This document shows positions 22,470 through 35,886 of a stretch of DNA of 64,000 bases, in pieces. The notes beneath the pieces are model-generated. The model searched no databases. It saw nothing but the letters and a program-made list of their open reading frames with translations, and had not been told where the DNA came from. Positions within the stretch are counted from its first letter, which is position 1. Each line of letters starts with the position of its first letter. This DNA is from Venturia oleaginea (Eukaryota > Ascomycota > Dothideomycetes > Venturiales > Venturiaceae), in assembly GCA_013176395.1 (NCBI GenBank), contig JABMLP010000008.1, positions 434,001 to 498,000 of the forward strand. Direction: 5' to 3'. A program made the translations under genes and the position numbers.

Positions 22470-23974
22470 GATGAACGCTTAAGCCGTTGTTAGGTGTACA
22501 GAGTTTACGCGCAGGATTCTAGCGACGCGATATGGTGTACCAATTCAACCGGCTCGTACAGTCAAACCGAATAAAAACAAGAGCAAAATAACGATATCTA
22601 AATTGGAATAAGCCAAACGCGTAATAATCAGATAAGTAAAGACAGTGGGGATGACGATGGTGGTCGTGTTGGGGTCGCGATAGACAGCCAGCTCAAAACA
22701 GAGCTAGTTCTTGAACGCGCTAGAAGCACGGAAGTTAGTAATATATTGCATCTCGGACTTCTATGCGTTGGAAAACATCATATTGAAGTTCTCCTCATTT
22801 CTTTTCTGTAAATATGTCATGTACTATGTGATCAGATCTTCTGTAGAACATTCCAATGGAGGACTTCACAGAGAGCAAGGCTGGCATGGAAATACTTCCA
22901 GACAATAGTGATTACCGTATATCATTTCCAACTACAATCTTGATCCAAAGCCGCCGCACAAATTCCTTCCCGTCCTATTCAATCGACCCAGCCCAACACA
23001 TCCGCTCGTCCCGATGGCCAAATGACCAAATGCCATGGCTATCCACAAATCCCAGATATACAAATATCAGCGGCATGCGAGACAGGGTTCGTGGAGCCGG
23101 TCCGCTTCTCAGAGGGGTAATCCCGTAATAGCGAACGCTATACCAAGAAGTCCATCTCTCTTCCCAACAATTTCACCCAAAACATACGTGACTCGTATGT
23201 CTGTCAACCGCCGGCCTGCTCGCAGCTGTAGTCGGTGAGTTCCAAGATATAACAGCCTCCTCACGTCATCGGATCCTGCCTGCCTCGCTTCGACACCATC
23301 CGATCAATACCAAGTCCTCGGGAGCAATTCGATAGAATCGAAAAAAAACAAGGGAAAAACAAATGAAAAACGAATACAAAGCTGGGAAATGTTCCCAATC
23401 AATGCAAACCTAGACGTCGCAAAACGCAATTCAGAAAGCCGCCCAATGTATAACATGAAAAACGCTTTGCATTATTGCATAAAAGCAGCAGAAGCGACAG
23501 CAGCCCATAGGGGTATATCCAACTCTCTCGGTTGTGCGCCAAAACACAATTCGCCATGTAGCAAAAAAAAGGGGGGGGGCAGTGCGGGTCGTATCCGACG
23601 TTGGGAAAAGTGGCATCTCTACGACATTCCAAGCGTGAAATATATCTTCAGACGAAGTAAAGGACGATGTAGATACCAAGGAAATATAGCGCAAAGATGA
23701 GTATAAAAGAGCGATCAGGAACAGAAAGTAGAAAAACAAACGCTGTACCGCCCATATGTATGTGCGCTGTTGGAAATGCAAAGCAAAACGTGGAGCATTC
23801 GCAATGATGTGAGCGCAGTGCAAGTGCCGCCCGATATCCATGAGGATGATATGCAGTGAAGTTTAAAGACGTACGAGACGTCGGAAAGTTGTGACCCAAG
23901 TGTGTATGGGTGCAGGATGAAGGGGCTGAAAAGGCAGCCGAAGCAAGGGCAGAGAATTCCCAAACTTGTTGGAC
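22470..23974. other. Intergenic, no supported gene
   Basis: 1.5 kb upstream of the YEN1-type gene and downstream of the Zn2Cys6 gene (both minus). It contains an A8G9 homopolymer at 23,573-23,589, a likely site of length errors. No motif-bearing frame. Confidence 0.5.
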
Positions 23975-26900
23975 TTAGTATGAACTAAATGAGGTGTGTG
24001 CCGAGTTTGATCCACGAGGATGATTGTAGGGAGGATTCCCAACAGGCGTGTACGAAGCTGGGCTAGGCATCGAGCTTTGTGAGCCATGCATGCTATGTGG
24101 ACTGCCTTGTGCCCATCTCATGGTCAACTGTTCTTGTTGAAATCGAGGATCTGGACCTGGATCTCCTGCCAGCGCAGTATTCGCATTCAAAAGTACCTTG
24201 AGGTTGATTCGGAAAATCGGGGCAAGCGGACAGAGATATCTGTGCAATCGGATGGTTCGGTCCATGTGTTGGCGGAGTTGTTTCACCTCGACAAGCGGAT
24301 GTAGCCAGGATTTGTAGACCGCAGTCAGCACAAGCATGTTGCTAAATTGACTAGCATCAAACAAAAGTTAGTCTTGATCGTTTGTAGACCCTGATAGAAC
24401 TTACGCAGCGGCCGTGCCATGAATATTGGTAACACGCAATCTCTGTCTTTTCACTGGATCCGCGACGCCATCAAAGGCGATAGTACTGTGCATAGCCGAA
24501 TCGATGCTTTTCTTGCAGCACCAAAGATAGTTCAGCGCCAGAGCCCGACTGCTGTGGAATTCGCTCGCACGATAGTTATTCTTTGGTAAATTAGCAGGCA
24601 CTTCATCAGCCTTGTACTCATTCTTCAACCAGTCATGCAGATCTGCAGGCGAAAAATAACCTCCTTCTTCTGCATGATACGTCAACGCATTAGCGATGTA
24701 GGGACGAAGAATGATGTAGGCAGCCCCATAGAACTTGGCCCGCAAACGTGCTTGCAGAAGCTCTGTGGGTAGGTCGTCTCCATCAGTCCAACGATAATTT
24801 GGATACTTCTCGATGATGAGTTCCCGGAATTTTTGCAGACCGATAAAGAGACCAGACGCGTCAGCGTCAGCCCAAGGAGCTTTGGACAACACAGCATCTA
24901 CATGTGCTGTCAGTGTCGACCCATTGGAGACAAGAATGACGAGACATACCTTGGCGTTTGTATAGTGCAGAGTGGACTCTGTTCAGCGTCAGTCTCAGAT
25001 TGATCTGAGTAATGTAATGCCACAAGACATCATCTGGGTCGATAGCTGAACGTCCTGAAGTTGTCTCGAATGGCGCTCCTCCGTCATGCGTGCCAATCAG
25101 TCGGTCAGGCTTTCGTACCGTCGGCTCATTGTACATGAGCGCTCCAGCAGGCTTAGGCAGTGATTCGAGTTCCGCCCGTAGGTCCCTGAGATTGTCAGTT
25201 TCTGGCACCAAGTCACATCCAGGTCAACGTACGATTCAAGCTGTAGCGCCGACCAACAGAGCATTGAAATTATTGTTAATTGATCGTTCATCGGTTCCCT
25301 TGCTCCGACATCGTTAGGGTTGTTCGAGTCAAACAGCTCAGCCTCGTTCCTACTCAATGTCAGAAATGTGGCATCTTGGGCAAGCTCGCAGAGAGTCCTT
25401 ACAATCCTCGTAAAATTGTGGCTATCCTGAAGGTTTCGTTCATATAACTCGAGCTTTCCACTACTCTACCAAGTTGCATCAAGTAGAGTCCAGCCAGGAG
25501 GTTCGCTTGGGCGTGTATTATCTCATTCCCGCCCTTGTTGTTCCCGAGAATGTCGGATGCATACGCAAAATACGCAGAACCAGGATACATATCTGTATGT
25601 TTGCGCTTCACTTTGAAGCGCGAGTGGGTCTTTTCCGAGGCAGTACTGCTTCTGCCAGCACCGCTAGCAGGAGAACCAACCGCTTGTGGCCGAGGTGATG
25701 AATAGACCCTTGGTGAGCTGGTGTAACTTTGTGGCGTGGAAGCAGATGGAGGTGGAAGATCTTGGAGCAAAAACCCTTCCTCCTGGAGAACCCGCCCAAG
25801 GGCAAGTACAAGCAGCACGATTGCGTTTTCCATGGATCTCTCTGGGGTCATTGTCGGAGGACTCCATGTGGGACCCTCGTCTTCTTGATATCTTCGCTTT
25901 GTTGGTAACGGGCTGTTTGGTACGACATATCGGGTGGATGGAGACTGGCGACATCGGTGTCCACTGGGGGAGTGTTTACGGATGAACTTCTCGATAAAGA
26001 GCCTCAGTTCCCTTGCATCCATGAAGGGATGCATCACCCACATATTTCGCCCGTAACTCACCCACAACTCTTTGATCACATGTGCGTCCAGGCAAAGGGA
26101 GCCGTCAGGGTTGAGCCCACCGATGCTCGTATACGACTTTTCAGAGCGAGAAAATTCGGTTCCCCATGATCCCTCCTTTGGTTCAGACCACATAAACACT
26201 GGTTCGACCTCGGCAGATTGTGGTGGACTCATTGGGGTATGATACTCGTCGTCGCTTTCAGGAGCCCATGATGAGCCATACGGTCGCAAGGTCCCCTGGC
26301 CCAACTCAGCCTTCCAGATGTACTCTCTCTGGTTTACGCCAGCTTGTGAGAACCATTCTGAGAGAATGGGCCATGTCATCAAATGCTGAGCCCCAGTTTC
26401 GTGAGAGTGTGGCTGATCGGCTGATTCCGCAGGACTTTGCGGCGTACATGGTTTCACATTCACCACTCCTCCATCAGCTCTAGTCAAGGTAAGAGGCTTG
26501 ACCGTGAATGGTTCGTCTCGGGGTCCCTGACGGTGGTTGGTCCGATATTGATCGTGCCTCTGGACTTCCATAGCATGCTCTCCTTGTCCCATCGTCGTTC
26601 TTGAGGGGGCTGTCGATGAATCAGATAGTTCCGCGATCGCGATTTTTCGATCTTCGTTGTCATCGGTCGAGGGACTGCCTTTGATGACTATACTCTGGCC
26701 TTGATTCTGATTGTTGCCCATGATGATGCGGGCCATCTCTCCAAGACGTCTATCCATATTTCGTTCCATTCTGTCGGTCTGTCTTTGCAAATTGCCGATA
26801 GTCTCTTTCAGCTCTGACATGGCACGATCCGTCCTGCGACTAATAAGAATGATGTTCTAGGAGTTCAAAAACCATTCACCTACTTTGGAGGTGGCACTTC

Positions 26901-27727
26901 TTTATACTCGCAATCGGCGCCCTCGGTCCTACAATAGGAGCACGGCTTTTGCTCGTCACATTTTTGTTTTCGTGCCCTACAGTTGTTACACGCCTGGAAA
27001 GGATCAGTAAATGCTCCCATAACACAAAAGACTTCCCCAATAGGCCTACCTGCTGGGCTCGAACCTGTTTCCGCTTGCCAACATTTGATGTTTGGAAATT
27101 GGTAGGGCCTTGAGCTGGAGGTCCAAAAGGATGAGTAGACGCATATGCAGTCACCGGCGACTGTTGATAGCCATGAACGCCATATGGCTCATGTTGCGAA
27201 TATGGAAGACCATTTGGGACTTGGTGATTGGGGTGCTGCTCCAGCTGTTGCTGATAACCATGAGGTGGTGGGCCATGCAGGTCCATACGTTCCGGGCCTG
27301 CAGGAGGCGGTGGGTGACCTCGCTGCTCAATTGGTGGATGCTGGCTTGACGCACTGTGTGGAGGGTCCGTAGAGAAGGACCTCGAACGGCTTGGATGGCT
27401 CACTGCATACCCGTTGGACTGTTCGTGGTAACCCGAGTGGGAGGTAGGTGGTCCGTAAACTTGAGGGCCTCGTGGATCAGGTCCTGGATCACGACTGAAC
27501 GATGGACGATGGGGTCCGGGTACGGCGGGCTGGGCTGGGGGAGGTGGAGGTCCTGACAGTGGAGGGTGATATGAATGATTTGGGTGAACCGATTGAGTAT
27601 GGTCCAGGTATGGACGAGGCTGAGGAGCTGTAGCCGGAGTAGTTGCAGGGCGAGAAACCGAAGCTGGCGGATAAGAAGAGTGCTCGTGATCCAGTCTTGG
27701 ACGTTTAGCATCCGGAGGGCCCTCCAT
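23975..27727 (-). CDS. Zn2Cys6 fungal transcription factor
   Basis: Fungal-type binuclear zinc-cluster regulator. Exons (minus): 27727-27050, 26993-26884, 26833-25403, 25349-25233, 25185-24950, 24897-24405, 24350-23975. All phases close to 1,146 residues. A long Pro/His/Gln-rich N-terminus (about 226 residues) precedes the zinc cluster. Cys 228, 231, 238, 244, 247 and 254 have C-x2-C-x6-C-x5-C-x2-C-x6-C spacing. A Leu/Met heptad stretch follows (MSELKETIGNLQRQTDRMERN), probably for dimerisation. The middle and C-terminal regions resemble the loosely conserved fungal regulatory region (e.g. SAYFAYASDILG, then helical repeats), and the C-terminal tail is Pro/Ser/Gly-rich. Target genes cannot be inferred. 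The upstream side is a 6.5-kb region without genes. Confidence 0.9.
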
Positions 27728-30700
27728 TCCGAATAATTACATAGGAAGGATTATCGGGAACGGGGGTCCATGCAGATTTGGACAGTGACCAATTGACTCT
27801 GGCCAGGCTCCAAGAGAGGAATCTCACCCGCTACTCGCACGAGCAGTGAAAACTGACGAGCTTGTTTCCAGAAGGGAGCGGCCAGCCGACAGTCATCAAA
27901 CAGAGGGACAAGGGTCAGAAAGAGAGCTTCACCAACAGCGTCATTGGGCGCAGCTGACAAGTAACGGGATCGATCGCGATTTGCTCTGGGAGCAAAAGTC
28001 CTGGAGGGGGAGTAGTAGAGGGAAGAGCTGTAGAAGCTGTAATGTCGCGGAGGGGCAGAGAAGACGCGCGGGATGAGCTCCAAACTTTCGTCCCTTGACC
28101 ATGGGTTCGGGGAAAGCGTGCGTTAGGCTTCGACGGAAGAGTGAAACAAGACGATCTTCGTTCTAGCGCTACGCAGAAGGCCCAGGACTATCTTATTTCA
28201 TGAGATGGTACTAAAAAGGTAGGGAAGAATGGCGTCGAGTAATGGCGCTTTGACCGAGCTCCACAGCAAGCGATACCTCGTAGGAAAATCACCAGGACTG
28301 AGGACGCTATGGTGGAGAGGAGGGACGGGCGCCGCTGACCTGGAGACGAATCAATCGTGTTTGGTTGGGGGCTTGAAAGTGGATAAGAATTTGAACAGTC
28401 TTTTCCAACACCTCAGGCAGGGCGGGGAGTGCTTGGGAGCTCCAACCACTTAGGATAGGCGGGAATGACTAAGGATGTCGCCGTGTGTGTAACGCAGAGG
28501 TCGAAGAGGCAATCGAGATGACAGTGGGTGAGATCGTGTAGCCGTGGCCGTGGCCGTGGCCGTGAATGACCGTGGACCGTCGGGAATGGTGTGTGTGTGT
28601 GTGTGTTTGGGGGGGGGGTGGTCCTTAGTCGCTGTATACGTACTCTATACTATGTAGCTATGTAGTATACTTCCGAGTCGGGCGGCATTCGATGGGCGCA
28701 AGGATCAATGCATCGGTCCAGCAGCATCTTGCAGGGGCTTTCCAGCTTGTGGCTAACGCCCTGATGCGGAGCTGATTCGGTATTCTTCCAGTGCAAGCAA
28801 CAGGTGCTTAGAGAGGTTTTGCCATCACGCTCTTATGCTAGTCACGCATATGGTTCCCCGACCACCTGGCAAATGGACTGGGACTGGGTATCCTTCCGAG
28901 CGGAGCATCATTTCACTTCTGTCGTTCATCTAAACCGTCACCGTTGGGAGTCCGCAAATCTGCCATGGCATGGAGCGATGCGATGCGATGCACAACTGAG
29001 AAAGTCGACCGCTTGTCTTTGCACCGCCTGCTTCATTGCCATTGTACTGTCCGTATCCCTCCTGTTTCTGATCTCTGTGGTCATCAGAACGCTCCCCTTT
29101 CCAGCTGTCCATGGGCGAGAAATTACTCAGGGTGCACGTTCGCTCCTCTTGTCGTACGACGTGCTTCATTATTGCACCGTTCTAAGCCGATATTGAAGGC
29201 CCGGACCGCACAGCAGTGTCATTGACGTTACTGCCGTCTGGAGAAATACCCGAAAACGTCACACCCAAATTTACAGTTCCGATCAGGACACAAAAAGAAA
29301 GAGCTGACAACGCTACGGAGTATTCTTCTCAACGCTGGAAATGCCGTGTGAGCAACAGGGTGAATCGCATACTTCTAACCGAAGCCTAAAGACGGGGAAA
29401 TGGTGCTCAACTTGCTCTCCAACCAATCATAAATCGTAGACGGCAAAGTAGGTGTGATCTCAGACCCACCGCGCAGTGTAAACTTTCGGCTAAGGCTCCC
29501 GCAACAGTACTGTCATTCCATTATTTTAGATACCGATGTACTCTCCAACCTCTCCGTAGCTTTTCTACTTACCCTCACGGAACGAGAAGTTGAGACAAAA
29601 GTGGTACGACTGCATGTCTTGTCGCTTGTTCTGCTTCCGCGGATGTCGTCCACTACTTCTAGGTCCCCTTTCTCCCACGTGTCTTTTCGGGGCATTTGGC
29701 GATTGCATGGCAGACGGGGTCAAAGCGTGTCTGTTTGTAAGCTTGCATAGGTGGGTAGATACAGCGATACTGTCCAGGGTGCCAGGGAGTGCCGTGAACT
29801 TCTTAAATTGCCCAGTTGCGATTCGTGATTGACAAGGTCTGATTTCCACGCCGTCGGTGAGAGGAATCAGGAACCTCCGTGTAGAGCAGCATCCCAGCGT
29901 TGTGGTCCACATGTCACACCGATTTCAGATCTGTCAACTTCGGCACCCACCTCACTTTGGATTGGTCTTGAGTGTCTCGCGTGTGAATTCATGACGAAGT
30001 TCCAAGCGAAGAAGCAAATGGAGCGGCCAGAGCCGGCAATCGCTTGACGGTTAAAGAACAATGCTATTGGATAATTGCACTCAGATTTCGCTATGGGGGC
30101 CCATGGCAAACAGCAAAAAAGAACGAGCCCCCTTCGTAAATATAACCCACTTCGGTAAGGAAGTGCATTTGTTGTCGCTCCGGAACCTGATCATTTTTAC
30201 GCCGTGACGGCCGCAGGAGACTGAAAGGAATTTTTCGGAGACCCTGCTGCGAAGCTATTTAAGCAAAATGAAGTGAGGTTATGTTCCAATTGCGCATACC
30301 TATCATATTGCATGGCTCACTTCTGCTCATTGACTGAGACTCGGAATGCGAGTTATGCGATTGCGCCGGGGCTTCGAGAATATGATGTCGGTCCGATGAT
30401 TGTGGAGAAGTATTTGTGAATCCTGGGGGAACGAGTATTGCTTCTGGGTAGCAGTTAGCTTGCGCGCAAACAATGAATCGCTTTCCAAGCCTGACATTTA
30501 TTATTGCGCGAGAGCATTCTTCATGTCGCACCATCGCAGAATTAATTTAATCGCTTGGCCATGTTCTCACGATCCACCGAGTCGATGCTTTGCGGCCCCT
30601 GCCATTCGTTGCTTTTCTTCCCAGTGGAAAGGAAGGTTTTGACAGGCGCTGGTACCGGCAGACCGGTCTTGGGAAGCAAACCGATTTCCCCTTTGGTATC

Positions 30701-33700
30701 ATGGCCGACGTCTGGACTCTGGGAAATCGGCTTTTGTGAGCAAGTTGCTTTGCTTGAAGTTGATTCACATCGCAGATCACTCGTGCAACACAATCTGTCA
30801 ACATACGTACCAAGCCCGGCCTCCACATCATCGTATGTCAGTCCATACGGCTCTAACTTTGTCCTGTAAGATTAATGCACGTCTGCGTACCATTCCAAGA
30901 GTCCCAGGCAAACCTTCCGCTGGTCAACCCCAGGAGATCATTTAGATATTTGGTACGGAGTAGTACACTTCGCTTTAAGTGGCTATCACGCTTGAGGTTC
31001 CAGAAGGGCAGGTGGTTTGGAGCAGTGCAGACACAGTATGTATTCACCAGAACTGCCTCGTAGACGAACTGCTTTCCGCCTTCGTTTGCACGCTGGCGAA
31101 AGACAAATCTGGTGGCATGGCTGCAACAAGGAAACCGAATGCGAAAAAAGCAAAGGTGGAAATACGGATATCTCAAACAAGTAATTCGTCTGTGCATACC
31201 AAAGCAGATCTCTTGATCAGCCTAGGTACCCATGGTTCCGGCCGTAACATGGACGATGAACGGACACCGGTTGTCGTCGGAACCTAACTGCCTAACCGAT
31301 TTCATCAAATCATCAGATAGTATTTTCTACATTCGAAGATCGCCAATGCTCGCAGATCAACATGCAGGTTTGATGTGGGGAATATGTTATAGTAAGGCGG
31401 GTATTTACGGCCATACTCTGCTTAATTTGACGAAGGCGTGCTGCCCTCACTTTGTATACAGTAGATCTTCATAGGATCCTACTTTTAGATAGGCCAACAC
31501 TGAACGTACCGTAGTTGAACTGACCAATCAGAGAGCCAGCATTTACATGAATTATAGGCCCACGGCTGAAATCTTTCCGTGCATATCGCACATATCCAGA
31601 ACATCTTCTTTGATCTCATAGCCATCAACTCTATTAACCCATTCTCTTTCCATCAAATTGATCTGTTTAAATCGATTACCGTATAGTTTGAGTTCGAGCC
31701 TGTATACAGGCTAATGGTTTAGTATAGATTTATATAGGAAGGCAGGCCTGAGTTCATCCCAACTGTCGGATTTCGCAAAGCCCAAGAACTGAGCCTCCAT
31801 ACTAGTGTCAAGCTCGCGAATAATCCGGAAATGGATCATACTAAGTTCCGAAGCGACGACGCGATTCAATAACGAACTCAGCCGTCTGTTTTGTCCCGTT
31901 CCCCAGAGATGATGCGGATGTAACAGGAAATATAAAGAATTATGCATTATCGATAATTCGATATCGTCGAAGCTTAATTAACCGACCAATGTCAACGCTA
32001 CAAAACATGTAGGCGACAGAAACCACTAGAGTGATTAGATACCATACAGTCCATTCCAGTCCTACAATAACACGAGGCATTGGTTTCGAAATATCTCTCT
32101 TTCTCGTCGGACGTCGGCCGAGCAGGACTCCACGACACGGGTGAAGGAAATTCTTTGATACTCTCCTCGCCGCGTTCCATCACCATTCTCGGCGGACTAA
32201 TTCTCCTCATGAAACTAGCCGTCGAATTGGCAAATCATTTGTTCTGAACCCCGCGTCCTCGCCGCTCCCAACCACGATCAACAAACAAATTACGGAATCG
32301 TCTGGAAGTCGCTGAGACCCACCATGTATTCAACGTACCATACCACGGCGCACTAACCACCAACACCAACGGACTAAACTGTTGGAAGGAGTATCCTCAT
32401 GCTATTGCCTCCACCTGCGCCAGCGTGGCTACTCTCTGGCGCTGGAGTTTGTTTACTGCCCTATTGGGCTTAGTGTATTACTATATAGCCGAGATCCTCC
32501 GGATCTCATCCTTAATACACTTGTTACTCAACTTTCATACTTCAACATAAACACCTCGCCGAAACAAATCCAATAGTCTGCAGCTTTAATTTACGCAATC
32601 CCTTGATACTCAATTTATCGCGAAAGAGAATCCTTTGGTAGGGAATACTAGCAGCTATCCCATCTCTCTTTTCGTGCGGGCGGGAATGCACGTATAGAAG
32701 GTTAGACTTCAAATAGTTATTGATAAATTTAAAGTGCGTACTGTAAAGATAGTGGGTCTCTGCGACTTTCAGATGATTCTCAAATCACACCATCCACAGT
32801 TCCACACCAACCACAAGCCCAGCGTGCTCGTTCGATAAACAACAATGCGATTTCCAATCCAAGATTCACCCACTTATATCCCGCTAATAACAATGACTCA
32901 TGACCTCCGTTGACAAGGGTCGGACTGTCAATAGATAACCCAAGCATTCACTATTCCATTTACTACGCCGCTGGTCACCCTTATGGTACGATTTTATAGG
33001 TACTTGTGCGACATGAGCTTGTTGCACAGGTATCGTTTTCGTGTATGACAACCTAAATTCTCCTTTTCTCCTTTCGATATGCAGGGAGTTGGTTTAGGGG
33101 ACTGTGTAGCATCGTGCTACCAGTGTGTGGGTCACTTACCGTCTTGATGGCTGTCTCGGGACGAGAGTGAGGTCAAGTCGACTTGTGTTGTTTCGATCTT
33201 GAGGACGGAGGATGGCTTGGTAAACTACCATTGCTGACTCACTCCGTATATACATGCGTTAAGAAATATGGCATCTTCGTGTTAACTGCAAGCGACATTA
33301 ACCACACCACCTCACCATTGCAACCGCCATCAAAATATTCGTGTATAACAAACCCAGCCCAGTAACACCAGCCCCTCTCTCGCGTCCACTCTCGAAAACA
33401 ACATCAAACCTGTTTTCCCACCGCTCCATCTCATGTCCCTCCCACAGCGAGATTGCTGCTTCCCAATCTCACACATGTACATCATGGCGTGACATCGAAA
33501 TCCCCAAACTCCAAGCCATCAAGCCACTTTGGTTCACCTAGCTAGAGGCTTGACTCTAGATTGGGTCTGAGGCTGAGGCTGAGGCTGGAGAGGGCGGTCA
33601 GGCTGAAGGTACGTATCTTTCTCTATAACAGGCCAGAGTTGTATATCGAAGTATGCAGAAAGCTAAAGTGGAGGATACACGACTCCACAATAGAGAAAGA

Positions 33701-34213
33701 GCAAGATATCTATAAGAATCCCGTGGTTCGGTCTTCGTTGCGATGTGTCTTCCAGTTGTTTTTCTGTTTGGGCTTGGAGGCTTGGCGGAAGGCTGAGGGT
33801 ACGTATCTGCAGATCTATCGTGAGTTTCTTCAAATGAATACTATAGGATAAAGTGTAGACCCATCGATTGTGCATGGTATTGAGGATGGTCATGATGGGG
33901 TGTTTGTCAGATATGATAACTTGAGCAACGAGGCCTTGGCATTTGCGCCACTCCTATATTTATGGACGCGATGAAACGGGATCCTGAATTTAGGAAAATG
34001 TTGACTGGTTTTTACAGGCGCCGAGGATATATCCAGCTCTATATGAGTAAACTATACGCTCTGGGTGAAGAGCTTCGACTCCTCCAAATTTTGATTCTCA
34101 CATTCGTTTACCACAAACTTAGTGACACACAACACTCGTCAGTGGGATCAAGATATTATTACATATTGTTAGTAGTACAAATGCTCAAGCCTACTACCAG
34201 TCGCCTCGCCCAT
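27728..34213. other. 6.5-kb gene-poor region upstream of the Zn2Cys6 gene
   Basis: No frame here has a recognisable domain or a chain of in-phase exons. It holds a GCCGTG x4 repeat (28,541-28,564), a (GT)9 run followed by G10 (28,589-28,618), and a (GAGGCT)n patch at about 33,565-33,590. Base composition becomes more AT-rich between about 31,300 and 33,950. The proximal part must carry the promoter and leader of the transcription factor. Confidence 0.5.
28541..28618. repeat. Microsatellites: (GCCGTG)4, then (GT)9-G10
   Basis: Four perfect GCCGTG units at 28,541-28,564, then nine GT units (28,589-28,606) and ten G (28,609-28,618). Confidence 0.9.
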
Positions 34214-35695
34214 TCAGACATTATGTTCGTCCTTATCCGCACCAGTATCAGGGGCATTGCCAGTCAAGGGCTCCATGGCTGCAGCGACACCCCTAGCATT
34301 CCTAATATCCCATTCAAACTCCCTCAGAGCCCTCAACTCACTACCAACAAACAATCCACCAATCAGCCCATCAATAACGCCAGCAGAAAGACCCAAGGTA
34401 CTCAGTAGCATCAAAAGAAATGCCACGAAGTTCCGTGGACTCCACCATACAGCAACAAGACACCCGACAGCAACTGTCAGCTGCACGCCAAAATGCGATA
34501 GTCGCAGACGACGTTGTCGACGCTCACGAGCATCGTAGCTAGTTATCATGGCAAGGATGGAGTCGTAGGTTTCTACTGGGAGGTAATTTGAGCGGTCAAG
34601 CTCACCGCCTATAATCATGTTGACTAGACGCTGGGGATCGTCGGCGAAACGACTTTTTTCTGTCTTCTCCAGGGTTGCTTCGACGGAGAAGTGGTCGCTT
34701 AGAGAGGTTTGGAGGGTCGGGTGTCTCATCGTCATCCCCACGTTTACGGATGTTACGCTATATTCGTTCAATGCATCCGCGAAGAAGATGTAGTCGAGGC
34801 GCTTTGCTCGCGGGTCTGTCGTGGATGGATCTATGATTATTGTTTCGCCTTTAGTGAGTCTTTGTTGTTGTCCTTTGTTCCAGCGCCAGGTGTTGAGGAC
34901 GCTGTCACATGTTGCGCCATTTTCCGAGAGGTTGAATGCTGCATCTGGGACTGGCACGCCTCTTGTTTTCTCCACTGCATCTACGGCGGCTCCAATCGAA
35001 GAATTTGGATGGTGTAATCTCCACGCGTCGGATGCTCGGCCATGCGTCTCGACGATTTTGTGTGCGAGGGAAAGAGGTATCATGTTGAAATCGCCCATGG
35101 CTAGGACGATTTGGCCTTTGGCGTAGGCACTTCGCATCAAGCCAGCTATTTCCCAGGCCTGTGCTGTTCGATGGCATATATAAGAGTCATTTGGTTCGGT
35201 CTCGTAAGGAGCATGCAGCTATAATGAGCCAAAATCAGTATGCGTCCCGCTTTGTGCTTGGTGACTACAAATACATACATGAGTTGAGAAAACAGCAACC
35301 ACCCTACCACGCTCTGCTCCATCCCCTATTTTGATCTTTGCACATGCAACTCCTTTTCCTACGAACCAGTCGCCTCTGAAAAATGCCGTGGGTCTACCAT
35401 TAAGAGCATACCTCACCATCTTACTTTCCTCAATTGGCCATTGTGACAGTATTGCCAGTCCGCCTCCAAATATGCCGCTCCAATAGAATTTGCCATACGG
35501 AAGTATATGTTGTGTCCTTTCTCTTATGGCTTTGTAATCCTGCTGAGTCCAGCACTCTTGTAGGGCGACAATGGCAGGCGGATGGTTTTGGGAGGCGATT
35601 TCGGTACCAATCTGGGACAGTCGTTCGTTGCGGTATTTTGCGAGGTATTTGAGACCCCAGCAATTGAGAGTCAGGACTCTGAGCGAGTCGGTCAT
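34214..35695 (-). CDS. isc1: ISC1-type inositol-phosphosphingolipid phospholipase C
   Basis: Neutral-sphingomyelinase-like enzyme that releases ceramide from inositol phosphosphingolipids at membranes. Exons are 35695-35279 and 35218-34214 (60-nt intron), giving 473 residues. It has the endonuclease/exonuclease/phosphatase fold: NCWGLKYLAKYR at the start, the metal-binding Glu in LQECW, the catalytic segment GDFNMIP, RLDYIFF, and the closing SDHFSVEATL with the catalytic Asp-His. The C-terminus has two hydrophobic spans (about residues 385-435), as in Isc1/nSMase2-type enzymes. An ATG 5' of the called start exists only as part of a longer open frame; MTDSLRVLTLNCWG fits the family start. It shares a 191-bp divergent promoter with the WD40 gene. 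Confidence 0.93.
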
Positions 35696-35886
35696 ATTTG
35701 AATTGTTATTTGGCGTGTATAGACATGGATGTGTTTGACAATGGAACCTCAAGCTGGTGATGTCAATCAAGGGTCAGACGCGGGTCAGTCTCGCGTACCT
35801 TTTTGAGCTGCAGGGCTTCCGATTTGTTTGCAGCTCGCAGGAGCAACGACGATACTAGCCAACACATTTCACCTCCAACACTGACT
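35696..35886. promoter_or_regulatory. Bidirectional promoter, ISC1 and SWD3-type genes
   Basis: 191 bp separate the two start codons (35695 minus, 35887 plus); both promoters must overlap here. Confidence 0.6.

Noticed and set aside
33560..33830. Repeated GTACGTATCT contexts with (GAGGCT)n, as possible exon borders or element ends
   Set aside because: Only two short matches, no target duplication or coding content.
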